DNA of 64,000 bases from assembly GCA_958296045.1 (NCBI GenBank), contig CATQHT010000001.1:709395-773394 (forward strand), given 5' to 3'. Positions 17,815 through 28,364 of the stretch are shown here, piece by piece. This DNA is from Rhodothermales bacterium (GTDB lineage Bacteria > Bacteroidota > Rhodothermia > Rhodothermales > Bin80). The position numbers were made by a program, and so were the translations under genes. Within the stretch, counting starts at the first letter, position 1; the number at the start of each line of letters is the position of its first letter. The notes under the pieces were generated by a model. That model did no database searches. It was not told the DNA's origin and saw only the letters and a list, made by a program, of their open reading frames with translations.

Positions 17815-20800
17815 CTAGTCAAGGCGGATCTCAAGCCCCAAGCCTTGCATCTCGCGCACCAGCACGTTGAAGGCTTCGGGAATTCCGGCCTCGGGCATGT
17901 TGTCGCCTTTGACTACCGCTTCGTAGGCTCGGGAGCGGCCCTGGACGTCATCGCTCTTGTACGTAAGCATCTCTCGCAGCACGTTGGAGGCGCCATACGC
18001 ATACATGGCCCAGACCTCCATCTCGCCCAGGCGCTGGCCACCGAATTGTGCTTTGCCGCCCAAAGGCTGCTGCGTAATCAGGCTGTACGGACCGATCGAG
18101 CGTGAGTGAATCTTGTCATCGACCAGGTGGCTCAGCTTCATCATGTAGATCTGACCGACGGTGGTCTTCTGATCGAAGGGCTCTCCGCTGCGCCCGTCAT
18201 ACAGCTGTGCACGGCCGTCAGCTGGCAGCCCCGCCTCGCGAACGTACGAGTACATTTCGGACGTGTTGGCGCTTTCGAAGCTGGGTGTCGCAAACCGCTT
18301 ACCCAACACCTGGCCAGCCCATCCCAGGAGCGTCTCATAGATCTGCCCCAAGTTCATCCGCGACGGGACGCCCAAAGGATTCAGGATGATGTCGACCGGC
18401 GTACCGTCTTCCAAGAACGGCATGTCCTCCACGGGGACGATACGTGCCACAACGCCCTTGTTGCCGTGCCGGCCCGCCATCTTATCACCGACCTGGATCT
18501 TACGTTTCTTGGCGATATATACCTTGGCGAGCTGCACCACGCCATCGGGCAACATGTCGCCTATCTGTACACGATGCTCGTCCCGCTTTGCATTCGCTAT
18601 GATTCTGCCGGTCTCCGCCCAATAGTTGGCAAAGAGCCTCTTGAGCAGCCGGGTGCGCCTCTTATCACCTTCGAGCACCACGCGCTGCGCGTCCATCGTG
18701 TGGATGGGTATGTCGTGGAAGGCCTCGGCCCGAATAGTCGACCCGGGCGGGACCACCTCTAGTCCCTGCTGCGTCCACATGCCGCCCGACGTCCGGCCTA
18801 CCACCAGTGCAAGAAACTTTTTGCGCAGGTTTTCCTGCATTTGGTCCAGGTCCCGCTCCCGCCGCCGCTCGATTTCCGCCAGCGTCTGCTGTTCCCGCTT
18901 CTTTGCTGATAGGTCGGATTTACGACGGCTGAACAGATTCGTATCGAGAACGATACCATTCATGCCGGGAGGTGCCTTCAGCGAGGCATCCTTGACATCG
19001 CCCGCCTTGTCTCCAAAGATGGCTCTTAGCAGCTTCTCTTCCGGGGTCGGGTCCGATTCGCCTTTGGGCGTGATTTTGCCCACGATGATGTCCCCTGCCC
19101 TCACCTCGGCACCAACGCGAATAATCCCGCGCTCATCGAGGTCCTTGGTTGCCTCTTCTGATACGTTGGGAATCTCCCGCGTCAGCTCCTCATGACCCCG
19201 CTTCGTGTCGCGCACCTGTAGCTCATACTGTTCAATGTGCACCGACGTGAAAACGTCTTCAGACACCACGCGCTCAGACAGAACGATAGCATCCTCAAAG
19301 TTGAAGCCGCGCCACGGCATAAATGCCACCAGCACGTTCTTGCCCAATGCCAGCTCGCCCTGGTCGGTAGCGAATCCGTCGGTAAGCACGGTACCCTTCT
19401 GGACCTTCTGGCCCACCTTAACGATAGGCTTTTGGTTGATGCAGGTATCTTGATTGGTTCGGCGGAACTTGATCAGCGGGTATTCCCGCACCGGCTCGTT
19501 GAATGCGATCTGGCTCTGTCCGTCCTTGTACCGGTAACGGACGATGATGCGCCGTGAGTCTACATGTTGTACCGTGCCGCGCCCTTCGGCCACGATGACC
19601 GCACGCGAGTCACGTGCGACTCGGTGCTCAAGCCCGCTGCCCACGATCGGTGCTTCCGCACGAAGTAGAGGCACCGCCTGGCGCTGCATGTTCGAGCCCA
19701 TCAGCGCGCGGTTGGCATCATCATGCTCCAAAAACGGGATGATGGATGCGGAAGGCGACACGATCTGGTTCGGTGCGATATCCATGTACTGGATATCGCC
19801 AGGACGCTCATTGGGGAAGTCTCCTCTATAGCGGCAGCGCACCCGCTCATCAAGGAAGTTGCCCATCTCGTCAATGCGCGCATTGGCCTGCGCGATGACC
19901 GAATCGTCCTCCTCCTCGGCGGCTAGGTAGGAAATCTCGTTGGTTACCCTGCCGTTCTTGACGCGTCGGTAGGGCGTTTCAATGAAGCCCAGCGGGTTGA
20001 TCAGCGCATGGACACAGAGCGACGAAATCAGACCGATGTTCGGGCCTTCAGGCGTCTCAATCGGGCATAGCCGCCCGTAGTGGGTATAGTGCACATCGCG
20101 CACCTCAAAGCCTGCCCGGTCGCGCGTCAGTCCCCCCTTACCAAGAGCCGAAAGCCTGCGCTTATGCGTAAGCTCCGACAAAGGGTTCGTCTGGTCCATA
20201 AACTGACTCAGCTGACTCGTGCCAAAGAAGGTGTTGATCACACTCCGGACCGTCCGTTCATTGACCAGTGTCTGCGGCGTCAGCCGGTCGGCAGACCGTT
20301 GATTCATCCGCTCGCGGATGGTGCGCGCCATGCGCGCGAGCCCGATAGAGTACTGCTGTCCTAGCTGCTCCCCTACCGTCCGCACCCGCCGGTTGCTCAG
20401 GTGGTCGATGTCGTCGGGGCTGCCCACACCATTGCGCAGGGCTATCAGCCTGCGTGTGATGGCGACCACCATGTCAATGACATGGTGCGCCTCCAAAGAG
20501 CGGAGCCCAGCTTCCACATTGATGCTAAGCCGCTTGTTGATGCGGTGACGACCTACCTCTCCCAGATCAATTTTGGCAATCAGGCGGGCCAGCTCACGCC
20601 GCGCGGTTTCTTCGTCGGGTGCATCATGCTCCACCTCACGCAAGCGACGGTAGATGTAGTGCAGCGCCTGTGAACGGTCCGTCGTGGGGTCCTTCTGGAG
20701 CGTGGTCAGGAGCGTGCTGTTATCTGTCGCATCGTCCTGGTTGGCATCCTTCGACATCACGAAGATCTCCTTGACGCCATGCTCCTTGAGCTTTTCGTAG

Positions 20801-21669
20801 TCGTCCAGAGTGAGCTTGTGGCCAGCGGCAAACAGCACCTTTTCGGCGAACTCCTCCTCAAGGACCTCGCCGGTGTCCTGATCGACATGTTCGGCCACCT
20901 TTACGCTGACCTTGACGGGAATCGCCAGCTCACGGTCCAGACCCCGCCTGAAGTTCCGTTTGGTGTTGGACTGGATCCGGTCGGCCAGCTCAAAGATCGT
21001 TACGATCTCATGCGTAGAGCTGTGCCCCAGACCCCGAAGCAGCGTGGTGACCGGAAGCTTTTTCCTGCGATCCAGGTACACCCAGAGCACATTGCGCACA
21101 TCGGTCGAAAACTCCAGCCACGAGCCTCGGATGGGGATCACGCGTGCGGAATACAGCTTGGTCCCGTTAGGGTGCGTGTTCTGCCCGAAAAAGACGCCAG
21201 GGCTGCGGTGCAGCTGCGACACGACAACGCGCTCGGCGCCGTTGATTATAAACGATCCGCGTGGAGTCATCTGAGGGATGATCCCCAGATACACTTCTTG
21301 CTCTACGGACTCCTCGGGATCGTCTTCGTCTTCATCCGCTTGCGATGAGAGGCGCAGTGTGGCCTTGAGCGGAACCGAATACGTGAGTCCCTGGGCGATA
21401 CATTCCTCGATGGAATGCGTCGGCGCCTCCATCCCGTAGTGAAGAAACTCCAGCTTATACCGCTGCCGGGTGTCCTCTATCGGGAAGTGGCTGTTGAAGA
21501 CCGCCTGGAGCCCCTGGTTGCGGCGATCGTCCGGTAGGACATTCGCCTGAACAAAGTCGCTGAACGACTTGAGCTGGACCGCGAGAAAGTCGGGGAAATC
21601 AAGGACCGAGCGTGTGCTCGCAAAGCTGATGCGTCCGTTGTACCCCTGGAGGCCATTTCTGGTGGGCAT
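17815..21669 (-). CDS. rpoB: DNA-directed RNA polymerase subunit beta
   Basis: 1284 residues, ATG start, complete. Contains the rifampicin-pocket segment FGTSQLSQFMDQTNPLSE with the usual Asp, His, Arg and Ser positions retained. The motif just after it reads SALGKGGL, where most bacteria have SALGPGGL. The C-terminal clamp-forming part includes KMAGRHGNKGVV and MNLGQIYE. It forms the catalytic core with RpoC. Promoter or attenuator signals between rplL and rpoB (51 bp) are not evident, so it is probably co-transcribed with the ribosomal genes. Confidence 0.99.
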   Translation of the reverse strand: MPTRNGLQGYNGRISFASTRSVLDFPDFLAVQLKSFSDFVQANVLPDDRRNQGLQAVFNSHFPIEDTRQRYKLEFLHYGMEAPTHSIEECIAQGLTYSVPLKATLRLSSQADEDEDDPEESVEQEVYLGIIPQMTPRGSFIINGAERVVVSQLHRSPGVFFGQNTHPNGTKLYSARVIPIRGSWLEFSTDVRNVLWVYLDRRKKLPVTTLLRGLGHSSTHEIVTIFELADRIQSNTKRNFRRGLDRELAIPVKVSVKVAEHVDQDTGEVLEEEFAEKVLFAAGHKLTLDDYEKLKEHGVKEIFVMSKDANQDDATDNSTLLTTLQKDPTTDRSQALHYIYRRLREVEHDAPDEETARRELARLIAKIDLGEVGRHRINKRLSINVEAGLRSLEAHHVIDMVVAITRRLIALRNGVGSPDDIDHLSNRRVRTVGEQLGQQYSIGLARMARTIRERMNQRSADRLTPQTLVNERTVRSVINTFFGTSQLSQFMDQTNPLSELTHKRRLSALGKGGLTRDRAGFEVRDVHYTHYGRLCPIETPEGPNIGLISSLCVHALINPLGFIETPYRRVKNGRVTNEISYLAAEEEDDSVIAQANARIDEMGNFLDERVRCRYRGDFPNERPGDIQYMDIAPNQIVSPSASIIPFLEHDDANRALMGSNMQRQAVPLLRAEAPIVGSGLEHRVARDSRAVIVAEGRGTVQHVDSRRIIVRYRYKDGQSQIAFNEPVREYPLIKFRRTNQDTCINQKPIVKVGQKVQKGTVLTDGFATDQGELALGKNVLVAFMPWRGFNFEDAIVLSERVVSEDVFTSVHIEQYELQVRDTKRGHEELTREIPNVSEEATKDLDERGIIRVGAEVRAGDIIVGKITPKGESDPTPEEKLLRAIFGDKAGDVKDASLKAPPGMNGIVLDTNLFSRRKSDLSAKKREQQTLAEIERRRERDLDQMQENLRKKFLALVVGRTSGGMWTQQGLEVVPPGSTIRAEAFHDIPIHTMDAQRVVLEGDKRRTRLLKRLFANYWAETGRIIANAKRDEHRVQIGDMLPDGVVQLAKVYIAKKRKIQVGDKMAGRHGNKGVVARIVPVEDMPFLEDGTPVDIILNPLGVPSRMNLGQIYETLLGWAGQVLGKRFATPSFESANTSEMYSYVREAGLPADGRAQLYDGRSGEPFDQKTTVGQIYMMKLSHLVDDKIHSRSIGPYSLITQQPLGGKAQFGGQRLGEMEVWAMYAYGASNVLREMLTYKSDDVQGRSRAYEAVVKGDNMPEAGIPEAFNVLVREMQGLGLEIRLD

Positions 21670-21720
21670 ATGTGGCGATTCTGCGATTCCTTAACCGGTC
21701 AAGGGAGCGCGGGTCTGGTC

Positions 21721-22101
21721 CTACTGGATTTCCACTTCGGCACCTACGGCTTCCAGCCGCTGCCGTACATCCTCCGCCTCCTCCTTGGACACGCCCTCCT
21801 TTACTGCTTTCGGTGCGCTATCTACTAGTCCTTTGGCCTCTTTGAGACCTAAACCGGTGATCTGACGCACCTCTTTGATAACAGCGATTTTGGCCCTGCC
21901 GAATGCCTTCAGGATCACCTCAAATTCTGTCTGCTCCTGCACGGCGGCCTCTGCCTCACCCGCGCCGCTGGCTGGCGCCATCGCGACGGCCGCGGCCGCC
22001 GGCTTGATGCCATACTTCTCTTCGAGAAGCTGGGCCAGGTCGGCGGCTTCCTTGATCGTGAGCTGAACGAGCTGCTCAGCAAGATTCTTGATGTCTGCCA
22101 T
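21721..22101 (-). CDS. rplL: 50S ribosomal protein L7/L12
   Basis: 126 residues: N-terminal dimerisation helices ([21 protein letters not shown]), an Ala-rich hinge at about 35-50, and the C-terminal factor-binding domain with [20 protein letters not shown] and [11 protein letters not shown]. It forms the ribosomal stalk that recruits elongation factors. It follows rplJ by 67 bp and precedes rpoB in the conserved order. Confidence 0.98.
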   Translation of the reverse strand: MADIKNLAEQLVQLTIKEAADLAQLLEEKYGIKPAAAAVAMAPASGAGEAEAAVQEQTEFEVILKAFGRAKIAVIKEVRQITGLGLKEAKGLVDSAPKAVKEGVSKEEAEDVRQRLEAVGAEVEIQ

Positions 22102-22168
22102 AACAACGATGGTTTCCTGCGGCGGTCTCTGCTGTAGCTGCGCCGCACATTAAGGGATGGTGGTAATC

Positions 22169-22699
22169 TTAGTCTTCTGCCTTGTCCTGCAACGTTTCCA
22201 GGATGCCTGCCAACGCTGCGCCCGGCGCCTGCAAGGCACCCACAACGTTGGACATCGGCGACAGCAGCAGTCCGACGACATCGCCCAGTAGGTCCTCTTT
22301 CGACTTCAGGGCGGCGAGCGTATCAATCTGGTCGTCGGCGAATACGGCGCCGTCAACCCAGGCTGCCTTCAGCGTGGGACGAAGCTGGTTCGTGTCCCGA
22401 TGGAACCGCTTAATGACGCGCGCTGGTGTGGCAGGCGTTTCGCTAAGCGCCACTGCCGTAGGACCATTAAGGAAGTCTAATAGCCCGTCAAAGCCGCCCG
22501 CTTCCGTGAGTGCGTGGCGCAGCAACGTATTCTTAACCACGCGGTACTTCACCTCCGACTCGTGGAACTCCCCGCGAAGACGGTTCATCTCCTCTACAGT
22601 CAGCCCCTTGAAGTCGGTGAGGTATACCGCGGCAGCATGCTGCAAGAGCTGAGACACGGCTGCTACCTGCGCTTCCTTCTGTTTTCTTTGCAGTGGCAT
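22169..22699 (-). CDS. rplJ: 50S ribosomal protein L10
   Basis: 176 residues. The N-terminus (YLTDFKGLTVEEMNRLRGEF) and VVKNTLLRHAL are standard L10 signatures; the C-terminal helix that binds L7/L12 dimers is present. Its start lies only 4 bp after rplA, leaving no room for the separate leader and promoter found upstream of rplJ in enterobacteria, so autogenous control by L10 would have to act within the transcript. Confidence 0.98.
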   Translation of the reverse strand: MPLQRKQKEAQVAAVSQLLQHAAAVYLTDFKGLTVEEMNRLRGEFHESEVKYRVVKNTLLRHALTEAGGFDGLLDFLNGPTAVALSETPATPARVIKRFHRDTNQLRPTLKAAWVDGAVFADDQIDTLAALKSKEDLLGDVVGLLLSPMSNVVGALQAPGAALAGILETLQDKAED

Positions 22700-22703
22700 T
22701 GGG

Positions 22704-23414
22704 CTAGCGCGCGATGTTGATCGCTTCGGTACGAGCGACAGGGATGGCAGGCCCCATGGTGGAAGAAAGCGTGATGGACCTCACATACATGCCGCGAGCC
22801 GCAGCTGGCCTGAGGCGCAGCACCTCCTGAATAAAGGCGCGAGCGTTTTCTCGCAGCTGCTTCTCCGAAAACGATAGCCGTCCAATGCCGGTATGAAGGT
22901 TGCCCAGCTTATCTACGCGAAAGTTGATCTTACCAGCCTTAACCTGCTTAACGGCGGCGGCCACATTCATGGTCACCGTGCCGCTCTTGGGGTTTGGCAT
23001 CAGGCCACGCGGCCCCAGGATACGCCCCAGCCGACCTACCATGCGCATCACGTCGGGGGTGGCCACGACGACCTCAAACTCGATCCATCCTCCCTGAATC
23101 CGCGTGATGTAGTCTTCTAGGCCCACAAGGTCAGCACCTGCCAATATGGCTTCTTCCTGCTTGGCCGGGTTGGCCAGCACCAGCACGCGGCGCTGTTTCC
23201 CGGTGCCATGCGGAAGAGTCACGCTGCCGCGAACCATCTGGTTGGCATGGCGCGGATCCACCCCAAGACGCAGATCGATGTCCACGGACTCGTTAAACCG
23301 ATTGGCCGCGGTCCGCTTGAGTACGGAGGTGGCCTCAGCAATGGTGAATGGTCCGGCGCCAGCATCTTTTATGGCTTGCCGTACTTTAAGGTAACGCGTT
23401 CCTCGTTTCGGCAT
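22704..23414 (-). CDS. rplA: 50S ribosomal protein L1
   Basis: 236 residues with the L1 signatures [20 protein letters not shown] near the N-terminus and [20 protein letters not shown] in the middle. It binds 23S rRNA at the E-site stalk and in other bacteria represses its own operon through an mRNA mimic near rplK. It follows rplK with a 45 bp gap. Confidence 0.98.
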   Translation of the reverse strand: MPKRGTRYLKVRQAIKDAGAGPFTIAEATSVLKRTAANRFNESVDIDLRLGVDPRHANQMVRGSVTLPHGTGKQRRVLVLANPAKQEEAILAGADLVGLEDYITRIQGGWIEFEVVVATPDVMRMVGRLGRILGPRGLMPNPKSGTVTMNVAAAVKQVKAGKINFRVDKLGNLHTGIGRLSFSEKQLRENARAFIQEVLRLRPAAARGMYVRSITLSSTMGPAIPVARTEAINIAR

Positions 23415-23459
23415 ACTGTTTCTAATACGCGGACACGTGCGCAGCAGGTCTGTTGCGCG

Positions 23460-23885
23460 CTATCGCCGTACAGCCAATCCCATGGACCGGGCGGTGCCGG
23501 CGATCATGGATGCCGCTTTGTCCAGGTCGAAGGCGTTCAGGTCTTCCATCTTCTGCTGAGCGATGTTGCGGCAGTCTTCCCACGTCACCGCCCCAACAAG
23601 CTGCCGGATAGAATCGCCAGACCCCTTTTCTATGCCTGCCGCTTTCTTAAGCAAAACAGCCGCTGGCGGACTCTTGACAATGAAGCTGAACGTCTTGTCC
23701 CGGTATACCGAGATCACCACCGGAAGCACCAGCCCCATGCGGTCCTGGGTTGCCGCATTGAACTGTTTGCAAAACTCCATTATGTTGACGCCGTGCTGGC
23801 CCAGCGCTGGCCCAATTGGCGGTGCTGGATTGGCCTGACCTGCCTTGATCTGAAGCTTGATCAGGCTATCGACGGGTTTTGCCAT
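23460..23885 (-). CDS. rplK: 50S ribosomal protein L11
   Basis: 141 residues, the usual size. Contains [20 protein letters not shown] and [15 protein letters not shown] at the N-terminus and the RNA-binding C-terminal domain ending TARSMGLAV. It binds the GTPase-associated region of 23S rRNA. It lies between nusG and rplA in the conserved order; the 97 bp to nusG is the longest gap of the block and could hold a promoter. Confidence 0.98.
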   Translation of the reverse strand: MAKPVDSLIKLQIKAGQANPAPPIGPALGQHGVNIMEFCKQFNAATQDRMGLVLPVVISVYRDKTFSFIVKSPPAAVLLKKAAGIEKGSGDSIRQLVGAVTWEDCRNIAQQKMEDLNAFDLDKAASMIAGTARSMGLAVRR

Positions 23886-23982
23886 AAAGCTGAACAGTGT
23901 TCTCGGGGCCCAGACCAGACATGCAGCCTTCTGCTACGACTCCACAACGGCTTGGTTCCACTCTTGCAGTCTTTGCAGAATC

Positions 23983-24549
23983 TTAACTTGCGCGTTCGAC
24001 CTGGAGGTAATCAAGCTCCAGTGGGGTTTTGCGGCCGAAGATGGACACCATCACGCGCACCTTCATCTTGTCGGGAAACACTTCGTCTACCATTCCGCTG
24101 AAGTTGTTAAACGGGCCGTCAACCACCTTCACCGAATCGCCGGGCACGAACGGCATTTCCGGCTTTTCGCCACCCTCTTTGGCATCGGCCACGCGCCCGA
24201 GTATGCGATCCACCTCGTTGGGGCGCAGCGGAACCGGCTCATTGTTGGGACCCAGGAAGTTGACTCTTGACGGCCAGAGCCTATAGCGGTCACTAAAGAA
24301 GTGCCGCAGCTCGCTGTCCATCGCCATCCGGATCAGGATATAGCCTGGGAAGAAGGACCGTTCGCGGGTGCGCTTTTTTCCCTGGCGCATCTCGAAGACG
24401 GTTTCGGTAGGGATCAGGATATCCTCGATCCTGTCCTGCCACCCCTCTTCCTGCACCTCCTTTTCGAGGAAGGCCTTGATCTTCTTCTCGTGCCCGGAAA
24501 AGGTGCGGAGCACGTACCACCGCATGGACGGTTCGCTCTTGGGCTTCAT
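23983..24549 (-). CDS. nusG: Transcription termination/antitermination factor NusG
   Basis: 188 residues; the NGN domain begins MRWYVLRTFSGHEKKIK, so Met9 (24525) is an equally likely start. FFPGYILIRM is the family's core motif, and the C-terminal KOW domain is seen as PGDSVKVVDGPFNNFSG. It couples RNA polymerase to Rho or the ribosome. It sits directly after secE. Confidence 0.97.
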   Translation of the reverse strand: MKPKSEPSMRWYVLRTFSGHEKKIKAFLEKEVQEEGWQDRIEDILIPTETVFEMRQGKKRTRERSFFPGYILIRMAMDSELRHFFSDRYRLWPSRVNFLGPNNEPVPLRPNEVDRILGRVADAKEGGEKPEMPFVPGDSVKVVDGPFNNFSGMVDEVFPDKMKVRVMVSIFGRKTPLELDYLQVERAS

Positions 24550-24571
24550 GCCAAATCGGGTAGGACCTGTA

Positions 24572-24772
24572 TCACGCGCCGGGGTAAATCAGGTCCAGAA
24601 GGGTGCTGATCACCTGGTCCGCCCCAAATATGAACAGAGCCAATGCGACGCTTGCCAACAGCGTAATCACGGTGTGGCTGGTTAGCTCTCTGCGCTTGGG
24701 CCAGGATGTCTTGCGCATCTCCGTCATCACGTCGGAGTAATAGGCGTCTATCTTGCCGATCAGCTTCTTCAT
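24572..24772 (-). CDS. secE: Protein translocase subunit SecE
   Basis: 66 residues with the short-form architecture: an amphipathic cytoplasmic helix (YYSDVMTEMRKTSWPKRREL, where the TSWPxRxE motif is diagnostic) and a single transmembrane helix (about 37-58). Subunit of the SecYEG channel. Located between tRNA-Trp and nusG, as in many bacteria. Confidence 0.96.
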   Translation of the reverse strand: MKKLIGKIDAYYSDVMTEMRKTSWPKRRELTSHTVITLLASVALALFIFGADQVISTLLDLIYPGA

Positions 24773-24803
24773 ACCCTTTGGACTCTGGGATCCACGCTAT
24801 ATG

Positions 24804-24876
24804 CACGGGCGGTAGGACTTGAACCCACAACCTGCGGTTTTGGAGACCGCCGCTCTACCACTTGAGCTACGCCCGT
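24804..24876 (-). tRNA. tRNA-Trp (CCA)
   Basis: Cloverleaf readable on the minus strand: 7-bp acceptor ACGGGCG/CGCCCGT, D arm GCTCAAGTGGTAGAGC, anticodon loop CTCCAAA giving CCA, and T arm with GTTCAAGTC. Discriminator G; the CCA end is not encoded. It lies between tuf and secE, its common position. Confidence 0.97.
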
Positions 24877-24949
24877 ATGTTCTTGGTTCCTGATGGTCTG
24901 TTCTTTCTTCACCCCTGATTGATTCCTGTCCGCTGCCGGTGTTCAAGCG

Positions 24950-26140
<1,191 letters not shown>

Positions 26141-26191
26141 AACTCGTTACCGACACCCGCTGTTGCTACTGTGGGCTGTGCCCTGTTGCCG

Positions 26192-26263
26192 AGCCGCCTC
26201 TCGGGATCGAACCGAGGGCCCCTTCCTTACCATGGAAGTGCTCTACCCCTGAGCTAAGGCGGC
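26192..26263 (-). tRNA. tRNA-Thr (GGT)
   Basis: Acceptor GCCGCCT/AGGCGGC, D arm GCTCAGGGGTAGAGC, anticodon stem CTTCC/GGAAG with loop ATGGTAA giving GGT, and T arm GGTTCGATCCC. No encoded CCA. Nearest tRNA upstream of tuf. Confidence 0.97.
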
Positions 26264-26267
26264 ATGG

Positions 26268-26340
26268 AGCGGGAGACGAGACTCGAACTCGCGACCCTCA
26301 GCTTGGAAGGCTGATGCTCTACCAACTGAGCTACTCCCGC
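26268..26340 (-). tRNA. tRNA-Gly (TCC)
   Basis: Acceptor GCGGGAG/CTCCCGC, D arm GCTCAGTTGGTAGAGC, anticodon loop CTTCCAA giving TCC, T loop TTCGAGT. No encoded CCA. It sits 4 bp from tRNA-Thr(GGT), so both are cut from one precursor. Confidence 0.97.
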
Positions 26341-26345
26341 AGCCG

Positions 26346-26427
26346 TGGGCAGGGAAGGATTCGAACCTCCGAAGGCTTAGCCAGCAGATTTACAGTCTGC
26401 CCCCGTTGACCGCTTGGGTACCTGCCC
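26346..26427 (-). tRNA. tRNA-Tyr (GTA)
   Basis: Acceptor GGGCAGG/CCTGCCC, anticodon stem CAGA/TCTG with loop CTGTAAA giving GTA, a long class II variable arm (CTGGCTAAGCCTTCGG region), and T arm GGTTCGAATCC. Discriminator A; no encoded CCA. Confidence 0.96.
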
Positions 26428-26496
26428 CCAATGCAGCCTTGTTATACACTGCCTATGCGATTCTTGTGCCCGATAGTCTGTGCAGATTCTGTGAAG

Positions 26497-26569
26497 AGCT
26501 GGCGAAGGGACTCGAACCCCCAACCTGCTGATTACAAATCAGCTGCTCTGCCTGTTGAGCTACGCCAGC
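26497..26569 (-). tRNA. tRNA-Thr (TGT)
   Basis: Acceptor GCTGGCG/CGCCAGC, D arm GCTCAACAGGCAGAGC, anticodon stem CTGA/TCAG with loop TTTGTAA giving TGT, and T arm GGTTCGAGTCC. First tRNA of the cluster, 19 bp after the dedA stop codon on the same strand. Confidence 0.96.
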
Positions 26570-26588
26570 GTGAGGTCCATATGATCGG

Positions 26589-27206
26589 TTAGACTCGTTT
26601 CTTTTTCCGGTAAATGCTGCGCCATATGGATGCGCCGATCAGCACCGCGGCAAGGGCTAGCACAACTTGGCTATATCGCGCAAGAAGCGCTTCAATCTGT
26701 TCCCAGTTTTCGCCAGCCACGAAGCCGGCGCCAGCCAGGAGCACCGTCCATATGAGCGCCGCGACGGCGCTCAGCAGGAGCGCTTTGGAGCTTCGCATGC
26801 TACCCATCCCGACACTTAACGGCACCACGCTTCGCACTGCGGCCAGAAACCGGTTGATGAGCACAACCCCTGCGCCCCAGCGCGCGGTCCAGGCGGAAAC
26901 CTTGGCTACCGCATTCGCATTGATCCAGCGGATCCTTCCCGATGCCACCAGTCGTGGTCCGGCCGCGCGCCCCACATGGAACACTGTCATAAATCCCAGC
27001 ACCCCAGTGGCGGTGGCGACAGCCACGACAAGCGGTAGGGTGAGCGACCCAGCGGCTGCCATGTATCCTGCAAAGACGATGCAGAGATCTCCCGGCACCG
27101 GCGGGAAGACATTCTCCACATAGGCGGCAAGCGCGAGTAGCCCGTAAGACCATGCCACCGGAACCTCTTCGAGCCACAAGACCAGGTCAGGCATAAAGCT
27201 GTCCAT
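26589..27206 (-). CDS. DedA/SNARE-associated family membrane protein
   Basis: 205 residues with four to five transmembrane helices. The early motif ENVFPPVPGDLCIVFAG and the later RFLAAVRSVVPLSVG (the conserved Arg and following Gly/Pro re-entrant region) mark the DedA family. These act as undecaprenyl-phosphate or phospholipid flippases in other bacteria. The start overlaps ispF by 20 nt, so it is the last gene of queA-ispD-ispF-dedA. It ends in a basic tail (YRKKKRV). Confidence 0.9.
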   Translation of the reverse strand: MDSFMPDLVLWLEEVPVAWSYGLLALAAYVENVFPPVPGDLCIVFAGYMAAAGSLTLPLVVAVATATGVLGFMTVFHVGRAAGPRLVASGRIRWINANAVAKVSAWTARWGAGVVLINRFLAAVRSVVPLSVGMGSMRSSKALLLSAVAALIWTVLLAGAGFVAGENWEQIEALLARYSQVVLALAAVLIGASIWRSIYRKKKRV

Positions 27207-27690
27207 ACCTTCCCCTTTCTGTTATTTCTATAAGACAGATCGCCCAGGCGGCGACGCCCTCCTGGCGGCCAGTAAAGCCTAGGCTATCGGTGGTGGTCGC
27301 CTTCACAGACACCAGCGCTACGTTGATGTCCAGCGAGGCCGCGATGGATTCGCGCATCGCCTCAATATGGGGCCGCAGGCGCGGCCGCTCAAGCGCCACG
27401 GTAGCATCTACATTGGTGACGCGGTAGCCTGCGCTGGAGACCATCTGGGCCACTGACTGTAGTAGCTGGCTGCTTTGAGCGTCTTTCCATCGTGCATCCG
27501 AGCTGGGAAAGTGCAGGCCGATATCCCCTAGCGCCGCAGCGCCCAAGAGGCTGTCGGCGATGGCATGCAATAGCACATCCGCATCGGAATGCCCCGACAG
27601 CCCATGAGAATGAGGGATGCATACTCCGCCGATCCATAGGGGACGCCCCTGCACCAACCGGTGTACATCATACCCGAATCCTACACGCAT
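27187..27690 (-). CDS. ispF: 2-C-methyl-D-erythritol 2,4-cyclodiphosphate synthase
   Basis: 167 residues. Starts MRVGFGYDVHRL, with the metal-binding D-x-H pair, then GLSGHSDADVLLHAIADSLLGA, the family signature. The late TTTDSLGFTGRQEGVAA segment is also standard. Fifth step of the non-mevalonate isoprenoid pathway. Overlaps ispD by 10 nt and dedA by 20 nt, indicating coupled translation with the pathway's earlier enzyme. Confidence 0.97.
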   Translation of the reverse strand: MRVGFGYDVHRLVQGRPLWIGGVCIPHSHGLSGHSDADVLLHAIADSLLGAAALGDIGLHFPSSDARWKDAQSSQLLQSVAQMVSSAGYRVTNVDATVALERPRLRPHIEAMRESIAASLDINVALVSVKATTTDSLGFTGRQEGVAAWAICLIEITERGRYGQLYA

Positions 27691-28364
27691 ATGTCTTGCA
27701 TAGCAGCGTACTGGTTGGCTAAGGCCCAGTCATCTTCGGTGGTGATTTTCATGTTTGTGCGGCTTCCTGGAACGATGGCCACCGGGTATCCCAGCTCCTG
27801 CACCAGTCGAGCTTCGTCGGTGGCCCCGGTGTCGGGCAGCGCCAAGGCTTCTGCCAGAATCGACCGCCGAAAGCCCTGCGGCGTCTGCACATGGTACAGG
27901 TCGTCACGGCAGATGGTGCGCCCGAAGCGGCCACTCTGACCGTAGCGCATCGTGTCGGAGACAGGTACCGCCAAAGCGGCAGCACCTACCTGGCGCGTTT
28001 TGGCTATGACGGCGCTCACGTGCGCTTCTAATACAAATGGGCGTACCGCATCGTGCACCAGCACTATATCCGCCGTCAAAGGAACCGCGCGCATCGCCTG
28101 GGCCACCGACTCCCTGCGTGTTGCGCCTCCGCCGGTGACTGCTGCGACGCGCAGCGCCGGATAGAAGCGGTGGGCTTTCGCGTCCTTAGTAACGGCCACC
28201 ACGATGCCGTCGACCTCAGGGCAGCCTGAGAGCGCACGAAGCGTGTGAATGAGCACGGGCTCGCCGCCCAATAGACGAAACTGTTTCGGAGTACCGCCCA
28301 AGCGGGTGCCGCGACCTGCAGCTGGCACAATGACATAGACCTGCAAACAGGCTGAAACGCTCAC
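27681..28364 (-). CDS. ispD: 2-C-methyl-D-erythritol 4-phosphate cytidylyltransferase
   Basis: 227 residues from a GTG that overlaps the queA stop (GTGA). VIVPAAGRGTRLGGTPKQF is the nucleotide-binding loop, with VLVHDAVRPFV and QTPQGFRR as further signatures. Third step of the MEP isoprenoid pathway, making CDP-methylerythritol. Directly followed by ispF. Confidence 0.96.
   Translation of the reverse strand: MSVSACLQVYVIVPAAGRGTRLGGTPKQFRLLGGEPVLIHTLRALSGCPEVDGIVVAVTKDAKAHRFYPALRVAAVTGGGATRRESVAQAMRAVPLTADIVLVHDAVRPFVLEAHVSAVIAKTRQVGAAALAVPVSDTMRYGQSGRFGRTICRDDLYHVQTPQGFRRSILAEALALPDTGATDEARLVQELGYPVAIVPGSRTNMKITTEDDWALANQYAAMQDICV

Noticed and set aside
22650..22720. L10-type leader or attenuator before rplJ
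   Set aside because: Only 4 bp separate rplA and rplJ; no hairpin found.
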